The notes under the pieces: generated by a model | What the model was told of the DNA's origin: nothing | Databases searched by the model: none | Seen by the model: the letters and a program-made list of their open reading frames with translations, nothing else | Source: an uncultured Gemmiger sp. | GTDB lineage: Bacteria; Bacillota; Clostridia; Oscillospirales; Ruminococcaceae | Assembly (NCBI GenBank): GCA_934502625.1 | Contig: CAKSUQ010000006.1 | Span: 1 to 64,000 of the forward strand | DNA length: 64,000 nucleotides | Direction of reading: 5' to 3' | Position numbers and translations under genes: made by a program | Part shown: in pieces, positions 18,306 to 27,047 of the stretch | How the letters are laid out: every line of letters starts with the position of its first letter | Numbering within the stretch: the stretch's first letter is position 1

Positions 18306-19652
18306 GTGAAAACTGTCAGCCTGACGGACGGCTCTGTTGTGCGCGGCAGTCTGCTGTTTACCCTTCCGCTGATTTTGGGCAACCTGTTCCAACAGCTGTA
18401 CAGCGCCACCGACTCGCTGGTTGTAGGCAACTTTGTGGGCAGCGGGGCGCTGGCCGCCGTATCTGCCAGCAACCAAATCGTCAATCTGGTCATCGGCTTC
18501 GTCATCGGGCTGACCACCGGCGCGGGTATCGTCATTGCGCGTCATTACGGCGCGGGTGAGTACGATGCCCTGCGTCGCTGTATCTCCACCGCTTACCTGT
18601 TCTGTCTGGTTGGCGGCGCGGCGGTGTCGCTGCTGGGCATGGCGGTCTCCCCTGCCCTGCTGCGGCTCATCCACACACCGGAAGAAATTTTTGCCGACAG
18701 CGTATTATATCTACGAATCTACTTCATTGGCACGCTGTTCAACATCCTGTACAACATGGGTGCGGGCGTTTTGCAGGCCGTGGCTGACACGCGCCATCCG
18801 CTATACTATCTCTGTGCCGCCAGTGCCGTGAACATCGTGCTGGACGTAGTGTTTGTGGCGGTGTTCCGCTGGGGTGTGGCCGGTGTAGCCGCCGCCACCC
18901 TGATCGCCCAGACCGTCAGCGCCACGCTGGCTATGGCTCATCTGCTGCGCACCAAAGACGAATACCGCCTGTGCAGCCTGCGGGGCGATGCCGCAGAGTT
19001 CCGCCTGATTTTAAAGTACGGCACCCCCACGGGTTTGCAGTCGGCTATCGTTAGCTTAAGCAATGTCGTTGTGCAGAGCTACCTGAACGGCTTCGGCGTG
19101 GCGGCAATGGCGGGCAGCAATGTCTACAGCAAGGTCGATACCTTTGTGCTGCTGCCGGTCAACTGCCTGTCCCTGACCGTGACGACTTTCACAGCGCAGA
19201 ACATGGGCGCACGCCGCTACAGCCGCGTGCTCAGTGGTCTGCGGGCATTTCTGTGGATGGGCGGTGTCTACTCCGTCGGCGTGGGCGTCTTCATGTTCTT
19301 TTTCAGTCAGGGGCCGATGTCGCTTTTTTCTCAGGAGTCTGAGGTTTTGCACAGCGGTGCCATGATGGCACGGGTGTTGGCGCCGGGATACATCCTGTTG
19401 GTGTTCTGCCAGATTTTCATCGGCATAGTGCGCGGCTGCGGACATACATTTGCTACAATGATTCTGTCGGTCGTAAACCTCTGCGGTCTGCGCATCATCT
19501 GGCTGGCCGCTCTGCTGCCGTTGTTTCCTTCACTGTACACGCTGTATCTCAGCTATCCCGTCACCTGGGGTACCGCCACCGCATGTATTTCGCTGTATTA
19601 CTGCTTCTGCGTCGTGCCGCATATCCGGAGAAAGGATGCACTGGAAAATTAA
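18306..19652 (+). CDS. MATE-family multidrug/solute exporter
   Basis: A 448-residue membrane protein with twelve predicted helices and MATE features (PLILGNLFQQLYSATDSLVVG; GAGIVIARHYGAGE; NMGAGVLQAVADTRHP). It should export organic solutes using a cation gradient. The start is GTG, 12 bp after the regulator stop with AAGGA upstream, so the two are co-transcribed. A terminator follows directly. Substrate unknown. Confidence 0.9.
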   Translation: MKTVSLTDGSVVRGSLLFTLPLILGNLFQQLYSATDSLVVGNFVGSGALAAVSASNQIVNLVIGFVIGLTTGAGIVIARHYGAGEYDALRRCISTAYLFCLVGGAAVSLLGMAVSPALLRLIHTPEEIFADSVLYLRIYFIGTLFNILYNMGAGVLQAVADTRHPLYYLCAASAVNIVLDVVFVAVFRWGVAGVAAATLIAQTVSATLAMAHLLRTKDEYRLCSLRGDAAEFRLILKYGTPTGLQSAIVSLSNVVVQSYLNGFGVAAMAGSNVYSKVDTFVLLPVNCLSLTVTTFTAQNMGARRYSRVLSGLRAFLWMGGVYSVGVGVFMFFFSQGPMSLFSQESEVLHSGAMMARVLAPGYILLVFCQIFIGIVRGCGHTFATMILSVVNLCGLRIIWLAALLPLFPSLYTLYLSYPVTWGTATACISLYYCFCVVPHIRRKDALEN

Positions 19653-19658
19653 AATTTT

Positions 19659-19687
19659 GGCTGCCGTTTTCACGGCGGCCTTTTTTT
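19659..19687 (+). terminator. Terminator of the regulator-MATE operon
   Basis: GGCTGCCG pairs with CGGCGGCC around a 6-base loop and is followed by seven Ts. Confidence 0.85.
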
Positions 19688-19810
19688 GTAGCCAAAAATC
19701 TTTTTAGATACAGCGCCGTCCTGCGTCTATCCCAAAAATTCGTCAATACACCGAATTTTACTTTCGATTTTTGCACATGTTTCCCAATCTCAAAAAACAT
19801 TTGAAAACGC

Positions 19811-19836
19811 ATTGAAATCTAAAAAAAAATATGATA
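19811..19836 (+). promoter_or_regulatory. Shared 26-bp promoter element, copy B (acetyltransferase-GH20 operon)
   Basis: ATTGAAATCT, nine A, TATGATA; one mismatch to 14850-14875 on the other strand. TATGAT (19830-19835) is a plausible -10, 42 bp before the ATG at 19878. No good -35 lies 16-18 bp upstream. Confidence 0.7.
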
Positions 19837-19877
19837 ACATAAGATGTGCCTAAAAATAATTTATATAGGAGGCTTCT

Positions 19878-21014
19878 ATGGCAGTCACCTACACCCGCGG
19901 CAAGCCCGGTGAGCTGGGCGAAATCCGCGATTTTGTCAATATGGTGTTCAGCATGCATACCCGACCCCACGATTTTGTCCGGATGCTGCCCAAGCTCTAC
20001 GCCGACGATGCCGCCACCGAGGGCGAACACTATCTGGTGCGGGAGGATGGCCGCCTCGTCGCCGCCGTCTGTGCCCACCCGTTCACGCTGGCCTGCGGCA
20101 CACGCACGCTGCGCTGCGCCGCCATCGGAAGCGTCAGCGTACACCCCTATGTACGCGGCAAGGGCTACATGCGCAAGCTGATGAATACCGCCGTGACCGA
20201 CATGGCTCAGAGCGGTATTACCCTGAGCGTGTTGGATGGCCGCCGCCACCGCTATGCCTATTTCGGCTATGAGCCTGCGGGTCTGCGGGCAGAGTACACC
20301 ATCACTCCGGACAATCTGCGCCACATGACCGCTGCCCACAAGTTGGCTCTGACCGCCGCCCCTGCAGACCCGACCGACACTGCCGAGACCGCCGCCCTAC
20401 TGGCCATCCAGAACAGCCGCACCGTCCACGGCGTCTACACCGCGCAAGATTTCCACACCGTAGCTGTCAGCTGGGATGGTCGCCTGTTAGTGCTTCGCGG
20501 CGGCGGCGAGGTCGTGGGATTCTGCATCACGTCCGACACAGGCCGCATTGGCGAGCTGGCCCTGCGGGACGAGTCACTTTTGTACGACGCTCTGTGCGCC
20601 GTGCAGCAATATTTGGGCTGCGATGTACTGACGCTGCCCTGCGCCGGGTGGGACACCGCCCGTATGCAGGAAGTCGGTCCTCTGTATGACCGCTTTGCTC
20701 TGTTTGCCGACGACAAATATCAGGTGTTTGATTACCCCGCCGTGGCTGCGTTCTTCTTGCAGGCCAAGGCAGCGCAGCGACCCCTGTCCGACGGACGGCT
20801 GACGCTTTCGGTCGATGGCGGCCAGCCCTTTGCTCTGACTTTGCAGGATGGCCGGGCTGATGCTGCCCCCTGTGACACCGCCGACCACAATTTGACCCAC
20901 GCCGAGGCTATGGCACTGCTGTTCAGCCCGGAAGGGCTGATCCGGCCTCAGGTGGCAGCGCCCGCCGGCTGGCTGCCGCTGCCGCTCTATGTTGACTCCC
21001 CTGACAAATGCTGA
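19878..21014 (+). CDS. Eis-like GNAT acetyltransferase
   Basis: A 378-residue protein with an N-terminal GNAT domain (about 1-150; acetyl-CoA loop VSVHPYVRGKGYMRKLM, then YAYFGYEPAG), a second GNAT-like domain and an SCP2-like C-terminal part, the layout of the Eis family. It would acetylate an amine; the acceptor is not predictable, although an amino sugar would fit the operon. AGGAGG lies before the ATG. It opens the GH20-ROK-DUF4127 operon. Confidence 0.82.
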   Translation: MAVTYTRGKPGELGEIRDFVNMVFSMHTRPHDFVRMLPKLYADDAATEGEHYLVREDGRLVAAVCAHPFTLACGTRTLRCAAIGSVSVHPYVRGKGYMRKLMNTAVTDMAQSGITLSVLDGRRHRYAYFGYEPAGLRAEYTITPDNLRHMTAAHKLALTAAPADPTDTAETAALLAIQNSRTVHGVYTAQDFHTVAVSWDGRLLVLRGGGEVVGFCITSDTGRIGELALRDESLLYDALCAVQQYLGCDVLTLPCAGWDTARMQEVGPLYDRFALFADDKYQVFDYPAVAAFFLQAKAAQRPLSDGRLTLSVDGGQPFALTLQDGRADAAPCDTADHNLTHAEAMALLFSPEGLIRPQVAAPAGWLPLPLYVDSPDKC

Positions 21015-21035
21015 CCCGCCGAAAGGAGCGTTTTT

Positions 21036-22940
21036 ATGTACCACCTTTTCCCCACGCCGCGTCGTTTTACCGTCACCAACGAGCTTGTGCCCGCCGGGCT
21101 GCCCATCGTCTGTCTGGAACCGGCGCTGCTTGACGCCTGCTGCGCCGCCGGGTATGACCCTCAGGCCAATCTGGCCGAGTTCCTGACCCTGCCCGGCTCC
21201 GGCCTATCCGTCACCGCCAATCTGATGGACGGCGTCTCCGGCGCGTTTGAGATGGAAATCCGTCAGGACGGCGTACACATCAGCTGCACCGATGGCGCGG
21301 GTCTGTACTACGCCGTCGAAGCCATCCGCCAGCTGGCCGTGCAGACCCCCGGCGACTATCTGCCCATCTGCACCGTGCAGGACGCCCCCGCGCTGGAAGT
21401 CCGCGGCATCATGCTGGACATTGGCCGCGACAAAATTCCCCAGATGAAAACGCTGTACAGTTTGATTGGGCTGTTTGGCAAAATGCGCATCAACCATTTG
21501 CAGCTTTACATGGAAGGGTTCTGCTTCGATTATCCGCAGTACCGCTATCTTTTCAGCGATGAAACGCCCATCACCGCCGAGGAATTCCGCCAGCTTTCCG
21601 CCTACGCCAAGGCGCATTTCATCGATCTTGTACCCAACCAGAATGTGCTGGGGCACATGGAAAAGTGGTTGGAACGCCCGCAGTTCCGCCATCTGGCCGA
21701 ATGCGAGGACGGTTATATCTTCAACAATCTGTTCTGGCGACCTCCCATGACGCTTGACGTTTACGACCCGGGCAGCATCGCTCTGGCCGGGGAACTGCTG
21801 GACACACTGCTCGCCAACTCCGATTCCGATTATGTGAACCTGAATCTGGACGAGCCGTTTGAGATGGGCATGGGCAAAAACAAGGCCGTGGCTGACCGCG
21901 ACGGGCGACTTAAGCTCTACTTTGACTATGTGGACAAACTGAACGCCTACTGCCGCACCAAGGGCAAAAAGATGCTGATGTGGGGCGATGAGGTGCTGGC
22001 CGACCCAGCCAACGCTGCCCGCCTGCCCCACGATGTGACGCTGCTCGACTGGATTTATGAAGGCGACGCCAAGTTTGAGGATCATGCCCGCCAGATGCAG
22101 CAGGCCGGGCTGCGGTATTGTCTCTGCCCCGGCAGCAGCAGCTGGGGTGCGCTGACCGGGCGCAACGACAATATGCTGGCCAACATTGCCGATGCCGCCG
22201 CCAATGCCGTCAAGTACGGCGGCGCGGGCATCATCACCACCGACTGGGGCGATCTGGGTCACTGGCAGTACCTCAGCGCCAGCTACCCAGCCTTTGTCTG
22301 CGCCGCGCTGTACGCCTGGTGCGGCACCGCCAGCCGCGACGCCGCCGAGTGGTATTGCAACACATTTATTTATCAAAGCAGCGACGGCAGCGCCTTCCGC
22401 ACCGCGTGGGACTTGGGCAATTACTACAAACTGGAGCGCGCGCCGCTGTACAACACGACCCTCTGCTTTGCGGTCATGAGCAGTAAGTATTATTTTGACA
22501 GCATTGATGAATTTGACCAAAAGATGGAGCGGTTGCTGACGCTCTCCGCCAACATTGCCCGCACGAACCACATCCCGGCCAAGCCCGCCCGCATTGAGAT
22601 GGACTACGACGAGATGACCGCCTACCTCGACGGCGTGGACGCGGAAATCCACGCCGTCAAGCTCGGCTGTGCCGGGAACCTGCTGCTGCAAGAGGAAATG
22701 GAAAACGGCCTGCGGATGGTCCGCTACGGCGCAAAGCTCTACCACACGCTGAAAGACCTGCACGGCACAACCGCCTACCGGCAGAACATGGCCGATTTGG
22801 CCGACGAGCTGAACGCGATTCTGAAAGTACACTACAAGCTCTGGTGCGCCCGCAACCGCACGGGCGGTTTTTCGCGCAGCATCGCGCATATGCAGCACCT
22901 GATCGACTTCTGCACCAAGCAGAGCCACGAACAAGCGTAA
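21036..22940 (+). CDS. GH20 beta-N-acetylhexosaminidase
   Basis: A 634-residue enzyme with an N-terminal GH20b-like domain (about 1-115), a TIM barrel (VRGIMLDIGRDKIPQM; LQLYMEGFCFDYPQY) with the acidic pair in NLNLDEPFEMG, and a C-terminal helical region. No signal peptide. It should remove terminal GlcNAc/GalNAc from imported oligosaccharides. It follows the acetyltransferase by 21 bp with AAAGGAG upstream. Coupled to a ROK kinase, it supplies the GlcNAc-releasing step of the proposed N-glycan pathway. Confidence 0.88.
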   Translation: MYHLFPTPRRFTVTNELVPAGLPIVCLEPALLDACCAAGYDPQANLAEFLTLPGSGLSVTANLMDGVSGAFEMEIRQDGVHISCTDGAGLYYAVEAIRQLAVQTPGDYLPICTVQDAPALEVRGIMLDIGRDKIPQMKTLYSLIGLFGKMRINHLQLYMEGFCFDYPQYRYLFSDETPITAEEFRQLSAYAKAHFIDLVPNQNVLGHMEKWLERPQFRHLAECEDGYIFNNLFWRPPMTLDVYDPGSIALAGELLDTLLANSDSDYVNLNLDEPFEMGMGKNKAVADRDGRLKLYFDYVDKLNAYCRTKGKKMLMWGDEVLADPANAARLPHDVTLLDWIYEGDAKFEDHARQMQQAGLRYCLCPGSSSWGALTGRNDNMLANIADAAANAVKYGGAGIITTDWGDLGHWQYLSASYPAFVCAALYAWCGTASRDAAEWYCNTFIYQSSDGSAFRTAWDLGNYYKLERAPLYNTTLCFAVMSSKYYFDSIDEFDQKMERLLTLSANIARTNHIPAKPARIEMDYDEMTAYLDGVDAEIHAVKLGCAGNLLLQEEMENGLRMVRYGAKLYHTLKDLHGTTAYRQNMADLADELNAILKVHYKLWCARNRTGGFSRSIAHMQHLIDFCTKQSHEQA

Positions 22941-22950
22941 GGAGGCAGCT

Positions 22951-23889
22951 ATGGCTGATCTATATCTCGGCGTTGACCTAGGCGGCACCAACATCAAGGC
23001 CGCCCTTGTAGATGCAGAAGGAAACATCCTCAACGAATCTTCCGTTCCCACCAATCTTCCCCGTCAGGCCGAGGCTGTCTGTGACGATATTGCCGCCCTT
23101 TGCGCGGCATTGGCAGACGGTGTCCGGGTTCACGGCATCGGTGTCGGCTGCCCCGGCACCGTGGACGGCGGTGTGGTGCGATACTCCAACAATCTAAATT
23201 GGCATGACTTTGCCATGGCAGACTATCTGCAAGGCAAAACCGGTCTGCCTGTGCGCCTTGCCAATGACGCCAATGCCGCCGCATTGGGCGAGGCACTTGC
23301 CGGATGTGCCCAAGGTGCCGAGAGTGCCGTGATCGTCACCTTGGGCACAGGCGTCGGCGGCGGTGTGGTGCTGAATGGAAAGCTGCTGACCGGGTACACC
23401 GGCGCAGCGTCAGAGCCGGGGCATACCGTCATCTGCGATACACCCAATGCACCGCTGTGTACCTGCGGGCGGCGCGGCTGCTTTGAAGCCTACGCCAGCG
23501 CCACCGCGCTGATCCGCATGACTCGACAAGCTATGGACGCACACCCCGAAAGTGCCCTGCACACTGTGGCCGCCAACGGCACTGTCAACGGCCGTACCGC
23601 TTTTGATGCCGCCGAGCTTGGAGATGCCGCTGCCAAACAAGTGGTAAACGACTACATTCATTATCTGGCCGTTGGTATTGCCAATCTCATCAATATGTTT
23701 TTCCCGCAGGTCATCGGTCTGTCGGGCGGCGTCGCCAATCAGGGAGAAAACCTGCTCCGCCCTCTGCGCGCTGCTGTGCAGCCCATGATTTTTGGTGATG
23801 AATACGCCAAAAAGCACACCACCCTGACAACCTGCACACTCGGCTACCGTGCCGGCGTTATCGGCGCGGCGATGCTCAACCGCGTCTAA
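22951..23889 (+). CDS. ROK-family sugar kinase
   Basis: A 312-residue kinase with the phosphate loop GVDLGGTNIKAALVD, catalytic Asp in NDANAAALGE, TLGTGVGGGV and the ROK zinc motif CTCGRRGCFEAYAS. There is no helix-turn-helix, so it is an enzyme, not a repressor. It would phosphorylate glucose, N-acetylglucosamine or mannose released by the surrounding glycosidases. It starts 10 bp after the GH20 stop with AAGGAGG upstream. Confidence 0.9.
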   Translation: MADLYLGVDLGGTNIKAALVDAEGNILNESSVPTNLPRQAEAVCDDIAALCAALADGVRVHGIGVGCPGTVDGGVVRYSNNLNWHDFAMADYLQGKTGLPVRLANDANAAALGEALAGCAQGAESAVIVTLGTGVGGGVVLNGKLLTGYTGAASEPGHTVICDTPNAPLCTCGRRGCFEAYASATALIRMTRQAMDAHPESALHTVAANGTVNGRTAFDAAELGDAAAKQVVNDYIHYLAVGIANLINMFFPQVIGLSGGVANQGENLLRPLRAAVQPMIFGDEYAKKHTTLTTCTLGYRAGVIGAAMLNRV

Positions 23890-23899
23890 GGAGCACACT

Positions 23900-25453
23900 A
23901 TGCAAAGGATCATCTTTATCCCGCTTGATGAGCGCCCCTGCAATCTGCAGTACCCGGCCTATATCGGAGCCATCAGCGGGCTGGATATTGTGTTCCCGCC
24001 GCGTGAACTGCTGGGTGATTTCAAAAAGGCCGCTGATGTCGACGGTCTTTGGGTGTGGATCAAAAGTCAGGCGGCCGAGGCCACACAAATCGTACTCTCG
24101 GTGGATATGTTCCTCTACGGAGGCATCGTGCCGTCACGACTGCACCATTTGACAGATGAAACCTGCCGTGTCCGGCTTGCCCGTCTGCGCCAACTACGGC
24201 GAGACTTCCCCGCCCTGCGCATTCAGGCGTACAGCTTGATTACCCGCGCCCCCGCCCGCAACGGTGCCGGTGAGGAGCCTGATTATTATGAGGACTACGG
24301 CTACCGCATCTTTCGTTGCGGCGTCATTCAGGATCGCGCCGCTGTGGGCGCAGCAACGCCGGAGGAACTGACCGAGTGGGAACAGAGCAAGGCAGAGATC
24401 CCTGCAGCTTACCTGCAGGATTTTCTTGCACGCCGCGCACAGAATTTTTCCAACAATATGGCGCTTATCGATCTGGTGAAAGACGGCATCATCGACTTTC
24501 TGCTCTTTCCGCTGGACGACTGCCGCGAATATGGCTTTGCCCCTGCTGAGCGCCGCAAGCTGGCGGCGTACCTAGCCAATCAGGATCTGCTCAGCCGTGT
24601 TATGCTCTACCCCGGCGCAGATGAAATCGGCTGTACCCTGCTGGCTCGTGCCATCCACGAGGATTCCGGCACCGCACCGCTTGTCTACGTTGACTGGTCC
24701 AGCGTACAAGGCCGCAGCCAGATTCCTTCGTATGAGGATCGCAGCATCGGCGAAACCGTGCAATTTCATCTGTTGGCCGCAGGCTGCCAGCCTGCCGAGA
24801 CAAGCACTGAGGCTGACTTTATTCTGGCGGTCAACCCGCCGACACCTTTCACCTTGCGGCAGGAAAAGGAACTTATCACAGACGATATTCTGCTGGATAG
24901 TGAGCGCAACCTTCCCGCGTTTATGGCGCGCATCAAGCGATATCTGGCTCGCGGGCAACGAGTGGGCGTGGCGGATTGTGCCATCCCGAACGGAGCCGAC
25001 CGTGCGCTGATGCAATTTTTGTATGAGGGCGGGCTGCTAGACAAGCTGACGGCTTACGGCGGGTGGAATACCTCATCCAATACGCTTGGTACTGTCCTTG
25101 CACATCTATCTGCCTGCCGCGCTGCCGAACGGAGTGGGACATTCACCGGGACTGCGCAAGAACAGGCCGATGCGTTTTTGTTCCTGCGCTATCTGGAAGA
25201 CTGGGGTTATATGGCCTGCGTGCGCCGCGGCGTAACTGCTCTACTGCCCTCCCTGCGCCCCGACATGGATTTTCTCCATCTGCGCGGACAGCAGGCCCTC
25301 GTCCAGCCCATCGTAAAGGAACGCTTGGAGGTCTGGCGGCAAAAATACCTGCCGGATGCCGCGTATGATTTCAGCCTGACGTTTCCTTGGGACAGAATGT
25401 TTGAAATCGAAGTGAACTTGAAAAAGCAGCCGCCTTCCGCAAACCTTCCATAA
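23900..25453 (+). CDS. DUF4127 family protein
   Basis: A 517-residue cytoplasmic protein with the DUF4127 opening (IIFIPLDERPCNLQYP), VDMFLYGGIVPSR, and a Gly/Asn-rich signature YGGWNTSSNTLGTVLAH. The molecular function is not established. The start at 23900 has AAGGAG upstream and lies 10 bp after the ROK kinase; an ATG 17 codons earlier would overlap the kinase gene. Conserved company with GH20 and sugar kinases suggests a role in amino-sugar use, but this is inference from context. Confidence 0.85.
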   Translation: MQRIIFIPLDERPCNLQYPAYIGAISGLDIVFPPRELLGDFKKAADVDGLWVWIKSQAAEATQIVLSVDMFLYGGIVPSRLHHLTDETCRVRLARLRQLRRDFPALRIQAYSLITRAPARNGAGEEPDYYEDYGYRIFRCGVIQDRAAVGAATPEELTEWEQSKAEIPAAYLQDFLARRAQNFSNNMALIDLVKDGIIDFLLFPLDDCREYGFAPAERRKLAAYLANQDLLSRVMLYPGADEIGCTLLARAIHEDSGTAPLVYVDWSSVQGRSQIPSYEDRSIGETVQFHLLAAGCQPAETSTEADFILAVNPPTPFTLRQEKELITDDILLDSERNLPAFMARIKRYLARGQRVGVADCAIPNGADRALMQFLYEGGLLDKLTAYGGWNTSSNTLGTVLAHLSACRAAERSGTFTGTAQEQADAFLFLRYLEDWGYMACVRRGVTALLPSLRPDMDFLHLRGQQALVQPIVKERLEVWRQKYLPDAAYDFSLTFPWDRMFEIEVNLKKQPPSANLP

Positions 25454-25460
25454 ACCCAAA

Positions 25461-25499
25461 ACAAGCCTGTATCTGCTTTTTCTGCGGATACAGGCTTGT
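25461..25499 (+). terminator. Terminator of the GH20 operon
   Basis: ACAAGCCTGTATC pairs with GATACAGGCTTGT around a 13-base loop and is followed by TTTTT. Confidence 0.85.
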
Positions 25500-25500
25500 T

Positions 25501-26000
25501 TTTATTGCATTCCTAGGCTCGCTGCCCCCAGCAGCCCCATTTATGGAGCAGGTGCTCAGTCTGCCTGTGACCGTGACTGCGCCCTCCTGCTTGGAGCAGG
25601 TTGCCGGAAAAGCGCCGCTGCTGCTGTTCATCTCCCAAGGCGGCAACTCCACCAACACAATCGCCGCGATTGAAAGCCACCGTGATGTTCCCTCCCTCGC
25701 CTTGACGGGCAATCCGGATGGCGAGATCAACACACTTTGTGACCATGCCGTGTTCATTCCCTGCGGCGAGATTGTCGCTGCCCTGCAGACTTCTGCCAAT
25801 CAAATGCCTGAAAACATTCGCCGCGTGCAGGTGTGGGAGACTGCCAACATCGACACCCTAAAGAAGATACATACTACCTATCTGATTGGCAAGCAGCAGG
25901 ATGCCCTTGTTGCCGCCGAGGGTGCCTTAAAATTGATGGAGACGATTCTCGTTCCTGCTTTTTCCTTTGATTTTAATGTAGATTTACGGAGTTTTATGGC
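25501..26000 (+). pseudogene. Remnant of a SIS-domain sugar isomerase/deaminase
   Basis: The reading frame resembles the SIS fold of GlmS/FrlB-type phosphosugar isomerases: LLLFISQGGNSTNTIAAIE, then EGALKLMETILVPAFSFDF typical of the second SIS half. The N-terminus before about 25540 is missing, a terminator immediately precedes it, the region between the two conserved blocks is shortened (abrupt change after IPCGEIV), and the frame runs into unrelated sequence after about 26000. No ribosome site was seen. It was probably the phosphosugar-processing partner of the preceding ROK kinase operon. Confidence 0.6.
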
Positions 26001-26086
26001 GTTCCAAGCGATACCTACGCGCCAGATTTTGCTCGTCTCAACGTTGCATACAGGCTTTTGTAGCCTTATGCGACATCAGCAATGCT

Positions 26087-26114
26087 TTATAACTCATTTT
26101 GTTTCACACTGCAA
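26087..26114. repeat. 28-bp duplicate of the 2044-2071 promoter sequence
   Basis: It is identical to 2044-2071 except at one base. Here it forms the last codons and stop of the polysaccharide deacetylase gene, while at 2044 it is a sigma-A promoter. It suggests a recombination junction next to the SIS remnant. Confidence 0.6.
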
Positions 26115-26912
26115 GGCATCCATCTGTGCAACCGTACAAAAAGTGTAGCCCTGCTCCCGGAACCATGCGATGATCTCCGGCAAGGCCTTGACAGTCTGGC
26201 CGGTCGCGCGGGTGTCGTGCAGCAGGACGACACAGGTGTCGTGCCCCTCGGCGTCGCGGCGGATGTTGCGCAAGATCTGCGCGGCGTCAGGGTGGCTGGC
26301 GGTGGCGTCCTCGGCGCAGACGTTCCAGTCGATCCAGTGGTAGCCCTTTTCCTCGGCCTGCGTTTTCAGCGCTTTCATGATGCCGCTGCCGCCGTAGCGG
26401 TGGCTGACTGTGTTCGTGCTGCCGCCGGGGAAGCGCAGCCAATCGATGTCCGCCACCTCCACATACGGCTCCAGCGCCTGCCGCAGCGCCTTGATGTCCT
26501 GCCAGAAGGCGTCGGTGTCGGCGTAAATTTTCGAGTACTGGTGCGTCGCGCTGTGCAGTGCGATCTGGTGCCCCGCCGCCGCGATGTCTGCCACCAGCGG
26601 CATATAGGCCTCGTTCGCGTCCTGCGCGCAGACGAAAAACGTCGCGGGCACCTGCTCTTTGTCCAGAATCTCCAGAATCGGCGCGGTGTTCTTGCTGGGG
26701 CCGTCGTCGAAGGTCAGGCAGACAATCTTCGGCAGCGCTGTCTCACCGGTGGCGGCCGCCACGGCAAAGCAGTCGTTCGGCGTGTCGGTCTCGGCGTACT
26801 CCCGGTGGTACAGCAGGTGGATGACCCCTGCCAGCACCGTCAGCAGCACCGCCAGCACGGCGGCCGCCGTAAGCCGCCGGGTTTGTTCCTCTCGGTCAAA
26901 ATAGCGCCGCAT
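26094..26912 (-). CDS. Membrane-anchored polysaccharide deacetylase (CE4/NodB)
   Basis: A 272-residue protein with one N-terminal membrane segment (about 13-33) and an extracytoplasmic NodB domain: CLTFDDGPSKNT (Asp pair), HSATHQ (metal His), RFPGGSTNT and VLLHDT. It should N-deacetylate peptidoglycan or another surface glycan. The start at 26912 is set by GGGGAGG 8 bp upstream; the long frame upstream of it is not supported. The last few codons lie in a duplicated 28-bp sequence, so the C-terminus may have been altered by recombination. Confidence 0.88.
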   Translation of the reverse strand: MRRYFDREEQTRRLTAAAVLAVLLTVLAGVIHLLYHREYAETDTPNDCFAVAAATGETALPKIVCLTFDDGPSKNTAPILEILDKEQVPATFFVCAQDANEAYMPLVADIAAAGHQIALHSATHQYSKIYADTDAFWQDIKALRQALEPYVEVADIDWLRFPGGSTNTVSHRYGGSGIMKALKTQAEEKGYHWIDWNVCAEDATASHPDAAQILRNIRRDAEGHDTCVVLLHDTRATGQTVKALPEIIAWFREQGYTFCTVAQMDALQCETK

Positions 26913-26988
26913 CGCACATTCCTCCCCTTCCAATCTGCTACAGCCTATGCCGCGCGGCGCGGAAATAGACGCGGGCGGCGGCGTGTGG

Positions 26989-26994
26989 TATAAT
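26989..26994 (+). promoter_or_regulatory. Extended -10 promoter
   Basis: TGTGGTATAAT ends at 26994, about 54 bp before the ATG at 27048. No clear -35 is present; the TGG before TATAAT fits an extended -10 box. Confidence 0.55.
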
Positions 26995-27047
26995 GGGAAA
27001 AACCGTGGAGGGCAACCCTTATCCCCTTTTGTACATGAGGAGGACGC

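Noticed and set aside
22951-23889. ROK-family transcriptional repressor
   Set aside because: The protein begins directly with the kinase phosphate loop and has no helix-turn-helix.
25543-26148. Intact 201-residue protein gene
   Set aside because: The frame contains broken SIS-domain blocks, no ribosome site, and ends in sequence unrelated to the family.
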